Positions 1 to 61,911 of a DNA stretch of 64,000 bases are shown here, piece by piece; positions within the stretch are counted from its first letter, which is position 1; every line of letters starts with the position of its first letter. Source of the DNA: Trematomus loennbergii (taxonomy: Eukaryota > Chordata > Actinopteri > Perciformes > Nototheniidae); contig JAAOOA010000012.1 in assembly GCA_012861695.1 (NCBI GenBank), positions 1,650,501 through 1,714,500 on the forward strand, written 5' to 3'. The notes below the pieces were generated by a model. The model saw nothing but the letters and a program-made list of their open reading frames with translations, had not been told where the DNA came from and ran no database searches. Made by a program: the position numbers and the translations under genes.

Positions 1-290
1 GTCTGCATCGCTAAGCTAAAGGCGGCTAATGTTCGGCGTGATGACGTTTAGTAGTGTCATTTAGTCACTTGTTAGCCACTGCTGTTTTTACATGTAAAAG
101 CTTAAGATATTCACATGTGGGCTGTAAACTAACGTCTTTAATGTCGTAGAACAAAACCTGAACATTTTATTGGCTTCTCATTTCAGGCATCTTACCAAAA
201 AGTAGATAAAAATGTCAACTACATGACAACGGAACCCAGAAGTGCTAAAATGCTGCCTTATTTTTGTGATTTGGACTCATTCCTGCACCT
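1..290 (-). repeat. Dispersed repeat, family X, copy 1
   Basis: Reverse strand carries gctaacaagtgactaaatg, gaacattagccgcc and tttagcttagcg in order, as do copies near 34750, 40220 and 52100 on the plus strand. Confidence 0.6.
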
Positions 291-537
291 CTATATAGAA
301 AGACAGGAGATGGGAGACAGACAGAAAGAGGGGTGAGACAGAAAGTTAGAGACTGGAATAGATAGAAAGATAGATATATAGATGCTTTATTCATCCCAAA
401 ATTGGGAAATTATTTTTGTTCCAGTAGAATGTAGACAAAGTAAAAGTTGTTCTCTCATTTGTCCCCTTGCTGTCTGCATTATAAATGTCCTTTGTATTTA
501 ATTAGCATACGTATGGACATATTAACCTTTTCACAGA

Positions 538-840
<303 letters not shown>

Positions 841-1663
841 CATATTGTTAATAAGAAGCCCGGTTTAGAGTGGAACATTTGACATGTGTAAGTCGTGGTG
901 GCAGGCAGCGCATACAGCATAGAGTCTGAAGGGACAGGAAGATCATTTCCTTATTTATCACAGTCAGGCCAGTGGCGGTTTCTGTGCGACAATTCTTCGC
1001 AATTATGGAGACAACGTCCTCCGCTTGGGGACAGAATCAAGGCCAGAGTGAGTCAGTGAGCCTGACACTGTATATCTCACATCCAATATAAAAAGCGGAA
1101 TATATTTGGAAAGAATATCACTTAGGCGGTTAACTGACAAGGAGACTGTTTCACGACAGTTTCAATACACTTTAATGTGAAGGCATGTCATACCATTCCA
1201 CTGGTTATATAACACTTGATGCCCAATATATTTTACATTTACAAAGTTACTACAGTATGATAATCAGTAATTGTACAGAATACGTTTTATTATTGATCAA
1301 AGGTTCAGGAGAGGACGTGATAGGGCGTGCAGTACATAGGGTTGTGTAAAATACAACATATTTAAAAAAAAAATGCTACTGTTTGGGTAAAAGTCTAAAT
1401 GATAAAACAAATAACTAACACAATGTAAATAAAGGTATGTTGCTAATTTGTTATGTTGCTATTTTCTGCACGCTTTCTGAATTCTAGTTTTTCTTTCACC
1501 AAATGAAGACTAGCTAAATAGCCTTGTTAACTAATCGTAGAACAGGCTTCATACAAACTTAACAGAAACAAATGAAACTAATTACATTCATCTTGGTTGT
1601 TCTTACAAGGCTTTTCAAACCATCATCACCTACAGCTTGGTCAAAATATAACACTTGATTTAC

Positions 1664-1760
1664 TGAGTTAGATTAGATAGGAATATAGAATAGAATGGAA
1701 TAGAATAGAAGCATTTATTGTCATTATACAAATAAAACGAGAAGAGTAAAGCTAATCCTT
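1664..1760 (-). repeat. LINE 3'-tail-like fragment
   Basis: A tagaa-type run followed by gcatttattgtcattataca, which resembles reverse-oriented 3' tails of fish L2-type LINEs. Identification is by pattern memory only. Confidence 0.35.
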
Positions 1761-2691
1761 TTAAGGTGCCATCAAAACATTCATACATGCATGAATGCCC
1801 AATTGCGGGAAACTATAAAATTAGCTAAATAAAATATTTAAAAATGTGTTCATTACGTCATGCTTGGCCTCTCCGAGAGTCATTCAGCACTTGAAATAGA
1901 TTTTGCTTGGATGCTTGAAATAAGCTCTCGGGTCAATACAAGCTAATGAGGTTTGCACGTTTTGACCAACACAAAAAATACTTTCATAAATACCTCAATC
2001 GTAAATGTCCAAAGTCATCGCATTAAACAAAGTCCACCTTTAGCTTAGCAGTGTTAACGTGAAGTCATGTGACCTTGTAGTAGTTTGTTTATAGCCATAA
2101 CATCAGCTTTCTACTTCTTTGCACTTATTCTTAAAAAAATGTAAAAGTGTTAATTTGTTGAGATTATCCTGCCTCTAAGTATTTTAAACATGTATTTTGC
2201 AACAAATATAATGTTCTGCAATATAATCAAATGTACACATCCAATTGTCTTGTGGGGCTAACTTACGGGTTTGCCTATAAAACATGTCATCACTGCACCA
2301 CTCTATTATGACCTGTTTAACTTTCAACTAATAACAGTTACAGTGTATGTTGAATTACATCAAATGTTGGTTTTCTTTTAGTCTGGTATCAAATTAGTAT
2401 CCAGAGTTTTTGAATTTCGCTAGACATCCTAAGACTCAAGACTTATTCTTGGTATTTCCTGAACACTTCTCTGATGTGACATACCCGATTTAGTCACACA
2501 GGTTTTTAACAGACTGATGTGTTTTCCATGACTTACTAGATAATGCAGGAATTGGTCCTGTGAGTAACATTTCTTTGGACACAGATAGTTAGATAGATGG
2601 ACTTAGCTGCAGAGAATACAAAACACAAATAGAGAAATATTAAGAATGTAGTTTGCATTCAAGCTCTCCATCCATCTTTGTCTCTCAGTAC

Positions 2692-3316
2692 TAGGGATGG
2701 GAATTTGAAAGCAAATGTATATTCGAATATTCAACCCCCAAAAAAAAGGTTAACTGATTAACCGAAATGTTCATATCCTATAAAATGTGGGAACATTTTT
2801 TACAAAAAGAAGAAAAATATTTAATTTTGTAAGATACAAACAAACAAAATAAGTATAGAAACCAAGTGAATTTGTCAAATGTATTGAACTGGTGATCACA
2901 GTTTGAACAGTTGACAGCTATAGGCCTACAGCTTTCATGCTTAAAACATAACTTTATTACTATTACAACAGACCTATAACCGGGCCTATGCACAGAATGC
3001 AGCTATTCAATACTCATTCTTGTTTAAGAATATGAGCATGTCGCAGGCGGGTGCAGAAGCGATTCACAATCAGGCCAGCTGTAGAGAAGACCCTCTCAGC
3101 TGGAATTTGGGCATAAGATGAGGTTTGAGTCTGCGTGATCTGCGTGTAGGGAGGGGCAGCAGCCATATCATTAGCTAGAACTAGCTAGATCTGATGGATT
3201 TGGACATAATCAACTTAGGCACCCCTCCCAAAAAAAAAAAATATATAAATAACTCATATTCTCATATTCGAATACCTGAATAATTTCGAATATTTGATTA
3301 ATCGTTCCCATCCCTA
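2692..3316 (-). mobile_element. Non-autonomous hAT element with 8-bp TSD and transposase C-terminal relic
   Basis: Ends are tagggatgggaa and its inverted copy ttcccatcccta. Both sides carry the same 8-bp duplication ctcagtac (2684-2691 and 3317-3324), the hAT hallmark. On the minus strand, 3023-3093 encodes PAERVFSTAGLIVNRF, the conserved hAT C-terminal dimerisation motif. The 625-bp element is a deletion derivative of a transposase-bearing parent. Confidence 0.9.
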
Positions 3317-3852
3317 CTCAGTACCCGAGTATTTGCTAATATGATTGAGTATTGTAGGATTTGTCATGCCCTTCAGGCTCTTTCATACACACACACGCTC
3401 AGAGCCCTGTCATACATCACAGCTTAAAGGCTTATAGAGTAGCTCCTTCTTGTATCTTGTCAGCTTTTTGACTCATGACAAGCTTTTCAATTTCCCCCTC
3501 CTCACCTGACTGCACTTTACAGCTCCGGCGCTCCGAGCTCCCTCCCTCTCATCTCGCCTGCTGTCTTGTTCTTTTTGACTGAGCCTCTCATGAGAAAAAT
3601 ACAAATGATGTAGACGTAGCCTTGTCCAGAGCTTAAAATGATATCACAATCCAAGTGTTCACCCACAAAAGGTGCTGTAATGTATGTGTTAAGAGTCTGA
3701 CTTATAATATTTAGCATTTTGATGCCTTCAAACCAATTTGTTTTGCAAAGTGGCTCTTGTAATGTGATAAATATGAAACTGTGAAGAATATTGCCATGAG
3801 TGCCATATGTAATATTTGTGCATGGACTTGTTTGCTGTTGATTTGATTTGTA

Positions 3853-4041
3853 GGGAGGCAGTGGCGCAGTGGGTTAGGGTTAGTGCGTTAGTGTTCGGAT
3901 CAGGGGAGCACAGGTTCAAACCCCACTGCAGTCAGCATGTCTGTGCAAGACACTTCACCCCAAATTGCTCCTGTGGGGATTGCCCACAGTATTGAGTATG
4001 TAATTCGCTTTAGATAAAAGCGTCTAGCAAGTATCATGTAA
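3853..4041 (+). repeat. tRNA-derived SINE
   Basis: It has a tRNA-like head with A-box-like ggcgcagtgggtt and B-box-like ggttcaaacccc, then a tail with cgctttagataaaagcgtct, typical of fish SINEs sharing a LINE-like 3' end. It is degraded. Confidence 0.75.
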
Positions 4042-4680
4042 TTTAATATATCTTAGGACAGGAATATTTGTATATAATCCACTTCATTCAGACTTTAGCA
4101 GAGATGCACAGGTCAGCTCCCACAATTTAATTTAAAATGTTTAATGCACACTGCGGCATAAACACTTGGCATAAACTTAGAAAAAATGCTTTTGATAGAT
4201 GAAATTGTTTACTTGGAAGATCTGGGCTGCAACCAATGATTATTTTCATTAAAGAATAAACTGCCGGTTATTTATTTCAATTAATTGTTCAATAAAATGT
4301 CAAAAGATTGGGAAAATGCTCTTCCCAGTTTTTTTAACTTGAAGTCTTTAGATGACTTGTTTTGTCATTCCAAAATATTCACTTTCAAATGAGAAAAACA
4401 CTGTTTTTAGAGGAGGAAAATCGCCTTTTCTGAAATTTTTTGCATAAAATAGTTGCGAAATGGTGTCCTTCAATTGACTAGTCGTTGCAGTTCTGTTTGA
4501 TGGTGTTGCTTACTGACACATATCTTATCTCAGGCTTCAATACTGACATATGTTGGTAATCAAACTGCTTGTGAAGACTTCAAAACTGTTGGTATACATC
4601 TGTAATCAAACATTTATATTTAAAGTGTTACATTTTTCTTCTGTTGTCATCCTAACTTTATCTGTTTTATATTTCTCCAG

Positions 4681-52882
<48,202 letters not shown>

Positions 52883-54072
52883 GTAAGATAATATTGCTTA
52901 TGATCAGTACATTTTCTTGTTTGTGCCATTATCAGTCTCAAAACGTTTCTAAAAAGTCAAAGCTTGTCGCCAACTCCCCAAATATTGTAGGCATAAAATG
53001 ACACATTTCTCACATACTTCACCAAAGAAGTAGTTAAAAAAGTCTATCTCCAAAAACAGGGGGTTGAAATTATTTTCATAACAACTGAAAATGTAAAGTA
53101 GGGAGCCGTTTAAATATCTCTGATGTAGTACATGATACAGATATAATTTTCACTGTAGCTTGAACTCTCTCTTATACCTTATTTATCATCTGCTTTTATA
53201 CACCATCACCCCATTCTCTCTGGATTCACCTCTCCTCCTCCTCTTCCTCCCACTCACAAGTCTGCAGTTGTCAGTCATTGCTGTACTTTATCTCTCCTGT
53301 TCTCCTCACTCCACCTCCCCCCCACTCTCCTCCCACTCAGTGTGAAGCTGTCAAACACTGAACTCTTCCTCTTTCATTATTCTCTTGATTTCCTCCCACT
53401 CATCTAATGTGGCACCATTCATTGGCTCATTTGTATCTTCTCTTTTGTTTCAATAGCCAAACTTCCATTGCTCTCCCTCTATGTCTCTCTGTTCTGTCTG
53501 TGGGCAGGTAAAGCTCAGGGCAGAATTGTGTGAGTCGTGGACATTTCCGTTCAGATGTTGTTACTTTTCACCCCTCAAATGGCATTCTGACTTTCAGTTG
53601 AATTGCAGAGACTGATCAAGTGCATGCTATCCGACCGTCACTGGATTGTTGACGGTAGTAGACCAGCATCAGTTATTTTGGATTTTAGTTTAATGATTTT
53701 GGATTTGATGTTTTGCTTGTGCATCATTTTCTGTAACCCAAGTAGTGTCAAAACACATTCTTACATCTTACTTACTGATTTTCATAGACAACCATATAGA
53801 GCTCAACAACATGATGTAGTTTGTGTATATTCTTAGCCACACTACCAGCGTGACTCTAGGGACGTTTTGGAAGCTTATTCTACAATTGTTAAACTTTAGT
53901 ATGGACTTATAAGGGCCTGCGTTCACATAGCACCATTTTCTGACACAACAACGTTTGACAACGTATCACCACTGTTGTATGACAGACTAACTTCGCCCCC
54001 TTTGATTTTTGTATCTCCTTGTGTGACTGGTAACACTTTATATTAAGGTACACAAATTCACCATCAACTAGT

Positions 54073-54689
54073 CAAGGTCAAGGTTCTTTATTTTTCATAC
54101 GAACATAGCTACAGTGTAGTTATGTCGATGAAAATCTTAGGTCACAGGCTTCTCCAACAGTGCAACACAATAATACAGATAAACAGAAAAATATAGTGTA
54201 AGTAAATATTAAAAAGTAAATACAAAAAGAAAAATAGTTAAAAAAATGTGAAATAAGAGTCTATATGCAAGTTATTGGAATGATATATTAGAGAAATAGA
54301 TACATAATTACTAAGTAGCAGATGAATGTTATGGATGTTGTTTCAACAGTTCAGGTGTTTAACAGATGTTGTTTCAACAGTTCAGGTGTTTAACAGATGT
54401 TGTTTCAGCAGTTCAGTTGTTTAGCAGTCTGTGGTATGAAACTGTCTCTGAATCTGGTGGTTTTAGTCCGGATGCTGCGGTAACGCCTGCCAGACGGCAG
54501 CAGACAGAACAGTTTGTGGCTGGGGTGATGGGGGTCTTTGATAATCCGGAGGGCTTTCTTCCTGAGCCGCTGGGAGTAAAGGTCCTCCATGGATGGTAGC
54601 TCCGTCCTGGTGATGTTCTGTGCAGTTTTCACTACCCTCTGTAAAGCCTTACGATTGAGGGCGGTGCAGCTGCCGTACCAGGCCGTCAT
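54073..54689 (-). mobile_element. L2-like LINE, 5'-truncated 3' end
   Basis: The minus-strand frame 54405-54689 encodes WYGSCTALNRKALQRVVKTA, then IIKDPHHPSHKLFCLLPSGR and RYRSIRTKT, the classic C-terminal end of L2-type LINE ORF2. The frame ends before a 3' UTR whose last bases repeat accttg. Only the 3' portion is present. Confidence 0.85.
54330..54424. repeat. 31-bp tandem repeat, three copies, in the LINE 3' UTR
   Basis: Three near-identical copies of a unit containing gatgttgtttcaacagttca. Unrelated in sequence to the 31-bp array at 23778. Confidence 0.85.
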
Positions 54690-54691
54690 GC

Positions 54692-55738
54692 AACCTTATT
54701 TCGGAAAACGTATGTATTGAAGTCAATGGAGAGAGAAAACTTATCTTTCGATCCCGTTTGAATTGTGCCATGAATTACACATATGATGTTTGTCAATCTT
54801 AAAAAATCATTTCCATGTCAAAAAAGTCACAGTTTGTCGTAAAACTGTTGAAATATAAGACTATGAAAAATACGCAACTAGAAAGACTACAAATCCCAGA
54901 GTCGCGTAAGTAATGTCACTCATACTGTAACTGATGTCACAATTGTTTTCCTCCACTAAAATAGAGATAGCTAAGATAAGATAACTTTAACAAGATGCCT
55001 GTGTGCTTAGTACCAGGTTGTTATCATACCAGCAATGGGTCTTGCTCGTTCTTTCGCTTCCCGTCTGATGAAAGGACCAGGAGTGGCTGGATCAAGTTAG
55101 CTACCTAGCTAGTAGCTAGCACGTTAGTTAGCATTACAGCCTTGTCATTTTTATTAGCCTTAACATGAAGTAACATTAAGTAACCCAAAATGTTAAACAG
55201 TAAGAGTAGTAGTCATATTTCGTGAACCCTTTGAAGAGTACTGTCACACCGGTGTGATCATTCTATAATACACCATTTAAGCCCGGGGGAGAAATGCTTA
55301 CGCTAATGCTACATTAGCTTCGGCGATCTTTTCTACTTTATGCTATCTGCACAAATGGTTGACATTAAACATTAAAAAGATCAGGCAGTTCAGAGAGAAT
55401 CAAAGGAAGGCAGGCAGGCAGCTTTGCATGACATTCTTCTGGACGTGTTTCATTGTGGTGATAGTGAGGGTAGTCAATCACTTTTTTGACAAGACAGTAG
55501 TGACGGCCATCTTGGTGACGTGTGTTGTTGTGCAAAAGATGTAGTTCATTGAGCGTTTCACACAAAAAATTGTGTTACTTCACAGTTTTACGACACATTT
55601 TATTTTTTTTGACTTGCAAAATTATCTTTTAAATTGACAAACATCATATGTGTAATTCGTGGCACAATTCAAACGGGATCGAAAGATAATCTTTCTCTCT
55701 CTATTGACTTCAATACATATTTTTTCCGAAATAAGGTT
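54692..55738 (+). mobile_element. THAP-domain element with about 110-bp inverted repeats
   Basis: Ends aaccttatttcgg and ccgaaataaggtt extend into inverted repeats of about 110 bp with a few mismatches (54692-54805 and 55625-55738). It carries a THAP zinc-finger start (54995-55108) typical of P-element or Kolobok transposases. No other transposase part is visible, so it is non-autonomous. Confidence 0.8.
54995..55108 (+). pseudogene. THAP zinc-finger fragment
   Basis: A 37-codon frame, MPVCLVPGCYHTSNGSCSFF then RFPSDERTRSGWIKLAT. It has the CxxxxC start, the FxFP turn and the Trp of the THAP fold. The second Cys/His pair would be in a following exon that is missing. Confidence 0.78.
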
Positions 55739-56003
55739 CCATGGAGGTCCACCGGAAGGGGAGGGACTTCGCCACTCTATAGTTTGTTTGGGTCCCTCAC
55801 TTCCGTTTCCCTTCTCATGCACTGATTCGCTAGCTGAACAGCCAATCAGAGTGATTTCTTTTGCCGACTGCCTTTCGGCCGAAAAGGCATCGGCACGGCT
55901 GAAAAGACCCGATGGTGCGGGACACACCAATCTGAGTAGGGCGTGTCGACGCTCATCGTCGGCCTGACGCCCACCGACGCCGATAATCGGCCTGGTGTGT
56001 CCG
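55739..56003. mobile_element. Probable DNA-transposon end segment
   Basis: The right part, ggcctggtgtgtccgtgcctt, resembles a transposon terminus and recalls the ends of 30352-30708. The left end is not defined. Confidence 0.4.
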
Positions 56004-56008
56004 TGCCT

Positions 56009-56066
56009 TTACGCTAGCGTGTATGCTAACGCTAGCGTGTATGCTAACGCTAGCGCGAATGCTAAC
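56009..56066. repeat. Short tandem repeat (acgctagcg / tatgcta unit)
   Basis: About three copies of an 18- to 21-bp unit containing acgctagcgtgtatgcta. Confidence 0.8.
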
Positions 56067-56924
56067 GCATTTTCTCATTGAGTTTAAACATCTCCAAATG
56101 TCATCACATAAACACAATAGTTACTAATCCTTACAGTGTAAGTGTAAGGCTTACACTTACACTTACAGTCATTGCTTTCTGACGGACTTGACCCTTTTAC
56201 TCTTCAGGTTCTTAGGTTCTTCACTCTAGGTTCTTATTATACATCCATGGTCTACTGCCATGCTATTCAGTTCACTTTCTACTACTTCCTGTACCCGGTT
56301 TCCTGTCTAACCTTCAGTACAAATTTGACAAAAATATAAATGTGCAAATATGAAACATACAGGTCAATATCACCTTGCTACAGTATTGGTAGCTGAACTG
56401 TCAATACCCCAAAACATATTCTTAGATAGAAATACCTAATTTTTGTTATTTAGACTTAATTAACACTCATAGTTTCATGTCTTGTTACATAAGAATAGAT
56501 CATATTTGGTAAGTGTTATTATGGGAGAATTACTATTCTTGTGGTATTAGTGCCTTATTAGGCCCATATTGAGCAGAGCATATTAAAAAGACCAAGCGAG
56601 CCGCCCGCGGCTTCAAAGAGCGTTCTAAGATGCTTAATAACTTTTTAACCGCTAATCCTATCCATCTGATTTAAAAAGTGAGGGAAAGCGGCGATTCTAT
56701 GCTTTTCGCTGGTATCACTCTTATTATACATCCATGGTATCACTATGTCCTTTTCCGGGATTCAGAGGCTCCGACGTGATCGGGGCAACGTCATCACATT
56801 GTACAGCCTTGATTCGTCAAGGAGACCCACGCAGCCCCTCCGTCTGAGCCAAACAGCAAAGGGTTTAGACTCTAAGTCCCACCCATAGACTGTATATGCT
56901 CCCACCCCCCTGTGTTCGGATAGG

Positions 56925-57092
56925 TATAAAATGTAAAGGTCCAGGCAAACCTCTGCCCATGCTACCATCTTCTCGACCAATCAACATAGGTTGCTGTGTA
57001 TGTTTTTGGCGGCGGGAGATAAACAATGATAAACAGAGAGATGAGAGAGTAAGACTAAAGAGTAATTTTGCCAGCGTAAGAGAAATAAATAC
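56925..57092 (+). promoter_or_regulatory. Possible promoter and 5' leader of the piggyBac gene
   Basis: A TATA-like ggtataaaatg (56924-56934) lies upstream of a leader that runs up to 57092, is cut by the hAT insertion and resumes at 58210 ahead of the ATG at 58302. Inferred from position and motif only. Confidence 0.35.
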
Positions 57093-57383
57093 TAGGCTGT
57101 CAGTCGATTAAAATATTTAATCGCGATTAATCGCATGATTGTCCATAGTTAATCGCGATTAATCGCAAATTAATCGCACATTTTTTATCTGTTCTAAATG
57201 TACCTTAGAGGGATATCTTTCAAGTTTTTAATACTCTTATCAACATATGAGTGGACAAATATGCTTTATATGTTTGTTTATTATCATTTGAACAATGACA
57301 AATATTCTCATGAATATTAAACACAACAACCTCTGAACATTACAAATATTCGCCTCAATTCAACCTAGAACCTCTCATACAAT

Positions 57384-57628
<245 letters not shown>

Positions 57629-57909
57629 ACACTGTGATGGATCGTTGGAGCTATGTGCAGCTCAAGGCATATATGCTCGAATGGGAGCTGCCTGGACGCT
57701 GCAATCATGTAGCGCGTACTATCCGTGCTGAGTGTGCTGACTTTTCGTACAATGTCCCACTGTCTGGCTACCTGCATAAAGTCAAGTGCTCGGCACAGTT
57801 GTCGGCGAAATGTCATTGAAACAGCTCCTTATATCCGTTAGCGCAGCTAGCTAGCACCAGATGCTAACAACAACAACACGTAAGGTGTGCCTCGCTCGCG
57901 CGAGTCGCG

Positions 57910-57910
<1 letters not shown>

Positions 57911-57949
<39 letters not shown>

Positions 57950-58006
57950 CACACACACACACATACACATACACATACACACATACACATACACACATAC
58001 ACACAC
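57911..58006. repeat. CA/CATA microsatellite within the hAT element
   Basis: A CA run passing into catacacatacaca-type variants. Confidence 0.95.
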
Positions 58007-58301
58007 ACTCCCTCCCGGTCCTCCCGATGGCCAGTCCGGGCCTGCCAGTGAGCGTGGAAGTGGGCACAAGCGGGCGGCAGGAGCGGGGCTGTCAGCATCA
58101 GCTTGTCGATGGTATTTTACACTCGATGCGCTCTGAAACTACGGCGGCCGAGGACAAACATTTTTTTTTTGCGTTAACGCGTTATTAACGCGTTAACTTG
58201 ACAGCCCTAATAAATACAAAACGAAATATCTAGATACAGTCACAACACACACATACACATACATACATATACACACAATCCCAAGACAAATTCAAACCAA
58301 C

Positions 58302-60125
58302 ATGTCAAAACGGCGTTACACTACGGAAGAAGCCCTAGAATTGATTTTGTCCGACGGACCGCTTAGCGATGTGGATTCCGAAGCTGACAGCTGGCGTGAT
58401 GAGGAGGAGTACGATCACGGGATTGATCCCTTCGAAGATAAAAAGTGAGTAACTTTGCTTATTTCTTATTGTTTGTGTCGCATTTATCGGTTGCTATTTC
58501 TGTATAAGTCCTGAGCTCAAGATTCACTATCAATAGAGGCTACTATTTATTTTCAGTAAAAAAACATCAAGCAATACCTTTCATTTATTGCCTCATTCCG
58601 CTTACCCTCTTTGGTTGTTTGTTATAAGGTCTAATGTTATTAGATTCATTGCATTACAATTCAGTTACTGATTCCATCAACTAGTAATGTTAGCAGAGGG
58701 ATAAAGTGTGTATCAAATCAAAAGTTGAGACTGTGTTTAGAAAATAGATAGGATGACACTGGAGAAATAAAAGCAATAAAGGAAATAAAATAAATTCAGA
58801 CATTTATATCTGTATATTTTCCTCCCTTTTATTTTAGTCCAGAGGATGAGAGAGGGGATGCACAAGCCACTGTCCCCACCTCCTTCAAACAGAGAGGGAA
58901 AAGAATGTGGCCAGGAGGGTGCAGCATCCAGAAAAAAGGCCAAACCAGACCATACCTCAATGCCAGCCCCCCTGACAGTGAAAGGAAGAGGAAAAGGGGA
59001 AAAAACCTCTCTGACTCCAGAAGAGCCAGGAGCTGTTTGGAACGGACCTGAGGTGCCAGATACTGCCCAACAACTACCACACTTTTACCCGAAAAGAGCC
59101 CCTGGAGTCCAAGGTTTTGTTGGTGTGGAGTATACTCCTACACAAATATTTAGAAATGTTTTCAACAACCAAGCTGTAAATCTCATCTGCAAGAACACAA
59201 ACAAAAATGCTGAAAATGAGCAGGCTAAGGGGAAAAAGTTTGTTTGGGAAGAGCTAAAGCCGGTAAAATTCCTCATGTATGTCGGCCTTATGATGTTCAT
59301 GGCACTTCTAAAACTGCCAAAAGTAAGAGACTACTGGAGGACACCTAAGTGATCTCTTTCCTGCTTCTGTCATGACAAGAGACAGGTTCATGGCAATCAG
59401 CAGAGCTGTACACTTGAGCGACCCAGACCACGATTTGGCAAATGACCGGAAAAAGGAAACCCCAGAGATGGCTCAGAGAGAAGGAGCTTTTGTTTGTGAA
59501 GTGGATGGATACGAGAGAGGTGTCAGTGTGCTCTACAATACACCAAGCCTTCAATGGAGACACTGTCACCAGGAACGTGTATGCTAAGGAAACGGGGAAA
59601 TGGCAAAAAGAAAACATCATGGCACCTCGTTGTGTGGTTGAATATAATAAATACATGGGTGGGGAGGACTTGTCTGACCAGCTCATCCAATACTATTCAG
59701 TGCACAAGAGGTCCAACGGGTGGTACAGGACACTGCTGTACCACTGTATAGACATTGCTGCAAACAACAGCTATATTCTGCACAAGGAGATGTGTCTGTC
59801 CTCAGGGTCAGTGGCCATGTCCCACGCCCAGTTCATGGAGGAGCTGTCTGCAGAGCTGTGTGGAGTCCCAATTGGCAGCTTTGTGCCACCCAGAGGGGCA
59901 CAGTGCTTGCCAGAGTCAATGTCCGGTGCAGACGAGGAGGAGGAGGAAGAAGAGGGAATTGACTCATTTGCGAGATGGAGGTCAGGAGGCACGGCAACAA
60001 AAGGTCGGCGAAAATGTGTGCTCTGCAAAAAACGTTCCATCTGGAAATGTGCGCGGTGTGATGTGACACTGTGTCTTGTGGCTCACAGAAATTGCTTCAG
60101 CAAGTGGCATAGCAGCCGCACGTAA
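58302..60125 (+). pseudogene. piggyBac transposase, broken and lacking its catalytic core
   Basis: Exon 1 (58302-58444) starts MSKRRYTTEEALELILSDGP and is acidic; donor gtgagt, acceptor ttttag at 58837. Exon 2 gives HFYPKRAPGVQG, KFLMYVGLMMFMALLKLPKV and RDYWRTP, typical of the DDE_Tnp_1_7 N-terminal region. After a frame change comes DRFMAISRAVHLSDPD. The next recognisable block is VEYNKYMGGEDLSDQLIQYY near the end of the catalytic domain, so the segment with the first two catalytic Asp is gone. The C-terminus is a Cys/His cluster (CVLCKKRSIWKCARC ... CF..WH) usual in this family. Several frameshifts make it inactive. Confidence 0.9.
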
Positions 60126-61911
60126 AACCTTAAGACTTTCGATTGACTGAATCAAGTTTGATTGTAATTTAATGTAAATAATTTAAAAGATGTTGATACA
60201 TTTCCTTCCTGCTCTTTGTATATTTTTCTAATATTTTGTTTATAGTTTGAAGATCATTTGCTCTTTGTACATTTGCACTTACTATATATTTCTAGCTCTT
60301 TGTTTGTAGTTTGAAGATAATTTGCACTTTCTATATATAAAAACTCAACTAATGGCCTATTACTTGTAGAATATGGTCATGTAGAATAAGGCATTAATAA
60401 GTGTTTTATAATGACTAATAAAGAGCCAATATACTGCTAATATGCATGTTAATTAACAACTAGTTGATGGTGAATTTGTGTACCTTAAGATAAAGTGTTA
60501 CCGTGTGACTATATGTTTCTTAAACATTGTTATTTTACCATGAACACCAACCTGAAGGTGTTTGCCCTCACACTTTTTATGAATGAGCTTTACCGCTCAC
60601 AGCTGTCTGACATCAATAAAATCTCCTAGTGGCCGCACAAAAAGGCACAGTAAAGCCTAAGTAGAGCAGATAATGTGGCTGTATTTTGTTGTCTTGTTTA
60701 TTTTCAAGCAATTTTTTTTATAAGCGGAAACCTGTTTTGCTGTGAATTTACGGACAATCAAAATGTTAAAATCAGTGTAGTATATGTTTTCGTTTAGAGT
60801 TTTAGAGCTTCCATGCTGACATCTAAAAAGGATATAAAGCCCACAGTTGTGAAAAATAAATGATAGAGCTTACTCAACTTTCAGAAGTTTGATGCATTAT
60901 TATAACTAGAGTATCAATAGCATAGGAACACAGTAATTACCAATGGTATACATACCCCAGCTGCCTACACCACCAGTCTATAAATACAAGATGACGCACT
61001 GCAGAATATATCTTCATTTCTTCTCTTCAGTTAGACTCAGAAATAATAGGCAAATGCTTGAATAGGAGGCTTGGCTGCATCCACAGGCAAAACATGTCAA
61101 ACAATCCAACAACATTATGATATGTGTTGGTAATATTTGTGAAATGCATTTATATAACTCAACCTTCATTGAGTTACAATGACTTATGGAAGTCTGTAAT
61201 GTGTTTTGCATCTCCAAAGTTAATTTGCCTCTCTAAATGTGAACAAATCGCCCACTGCTGGTACCATTAGACACAGAGAAGGGATTTATTCTCTCTGTAT
61301 GTGGGCATGTACATCTCACTGTAGCCTCCGGTGAGTCATATTCGGACACATCTGGTTAAATATGTTCAGAAAGAACTAGAGAGGGTTTAGGTTCAAGATG
61401 AAGAAAGTGTAAAAACTTAAGAAATACAAATATTTTCTTTAGCCTGGTTTGAATACAGTAATAAATGAAAAGTGCATTTCTGAGGTATTTATTTGTTTTG
61501 TTGGTTCATATACTGTCTGTGCACTGCATACATATGGTGTTGAGTGGGTGGCTGCAGCAGGCTTCTCCAGTTTCTATGGTTTAATGAATTATTCAAAGAT
61601 TTTCCTCATCTTGAATCACAAATATTCAAAATGAGTATTGGCTTCATGGACACATTATCACAGAGTTCAACCTGATGACTTGTGTTTCTGAATAATACAT
61701 AAAAGATTGGAGTGAGCGCTAAGACAATGTGTAGGACACATATTAGTCTAATATGCCTTTATATCTGAAAGTAAAGTAGTGGAGGTCTTTGTGAAATACT
61801 TTTTAAATATTCTCCTACTAACGATAATGCTCTTGTAAAAAATATATATATATACAAAATGATCCTTAAAAAGAAAGCTAAAGACAGAGACACGCATTTA
61901 TAGTTATACAT

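Noticed and set aside
54405..54689. Host gene on the minus strand
   Set aside because: The peptide is the standard L2-type LINE C-terminal end, not a cellular gene.
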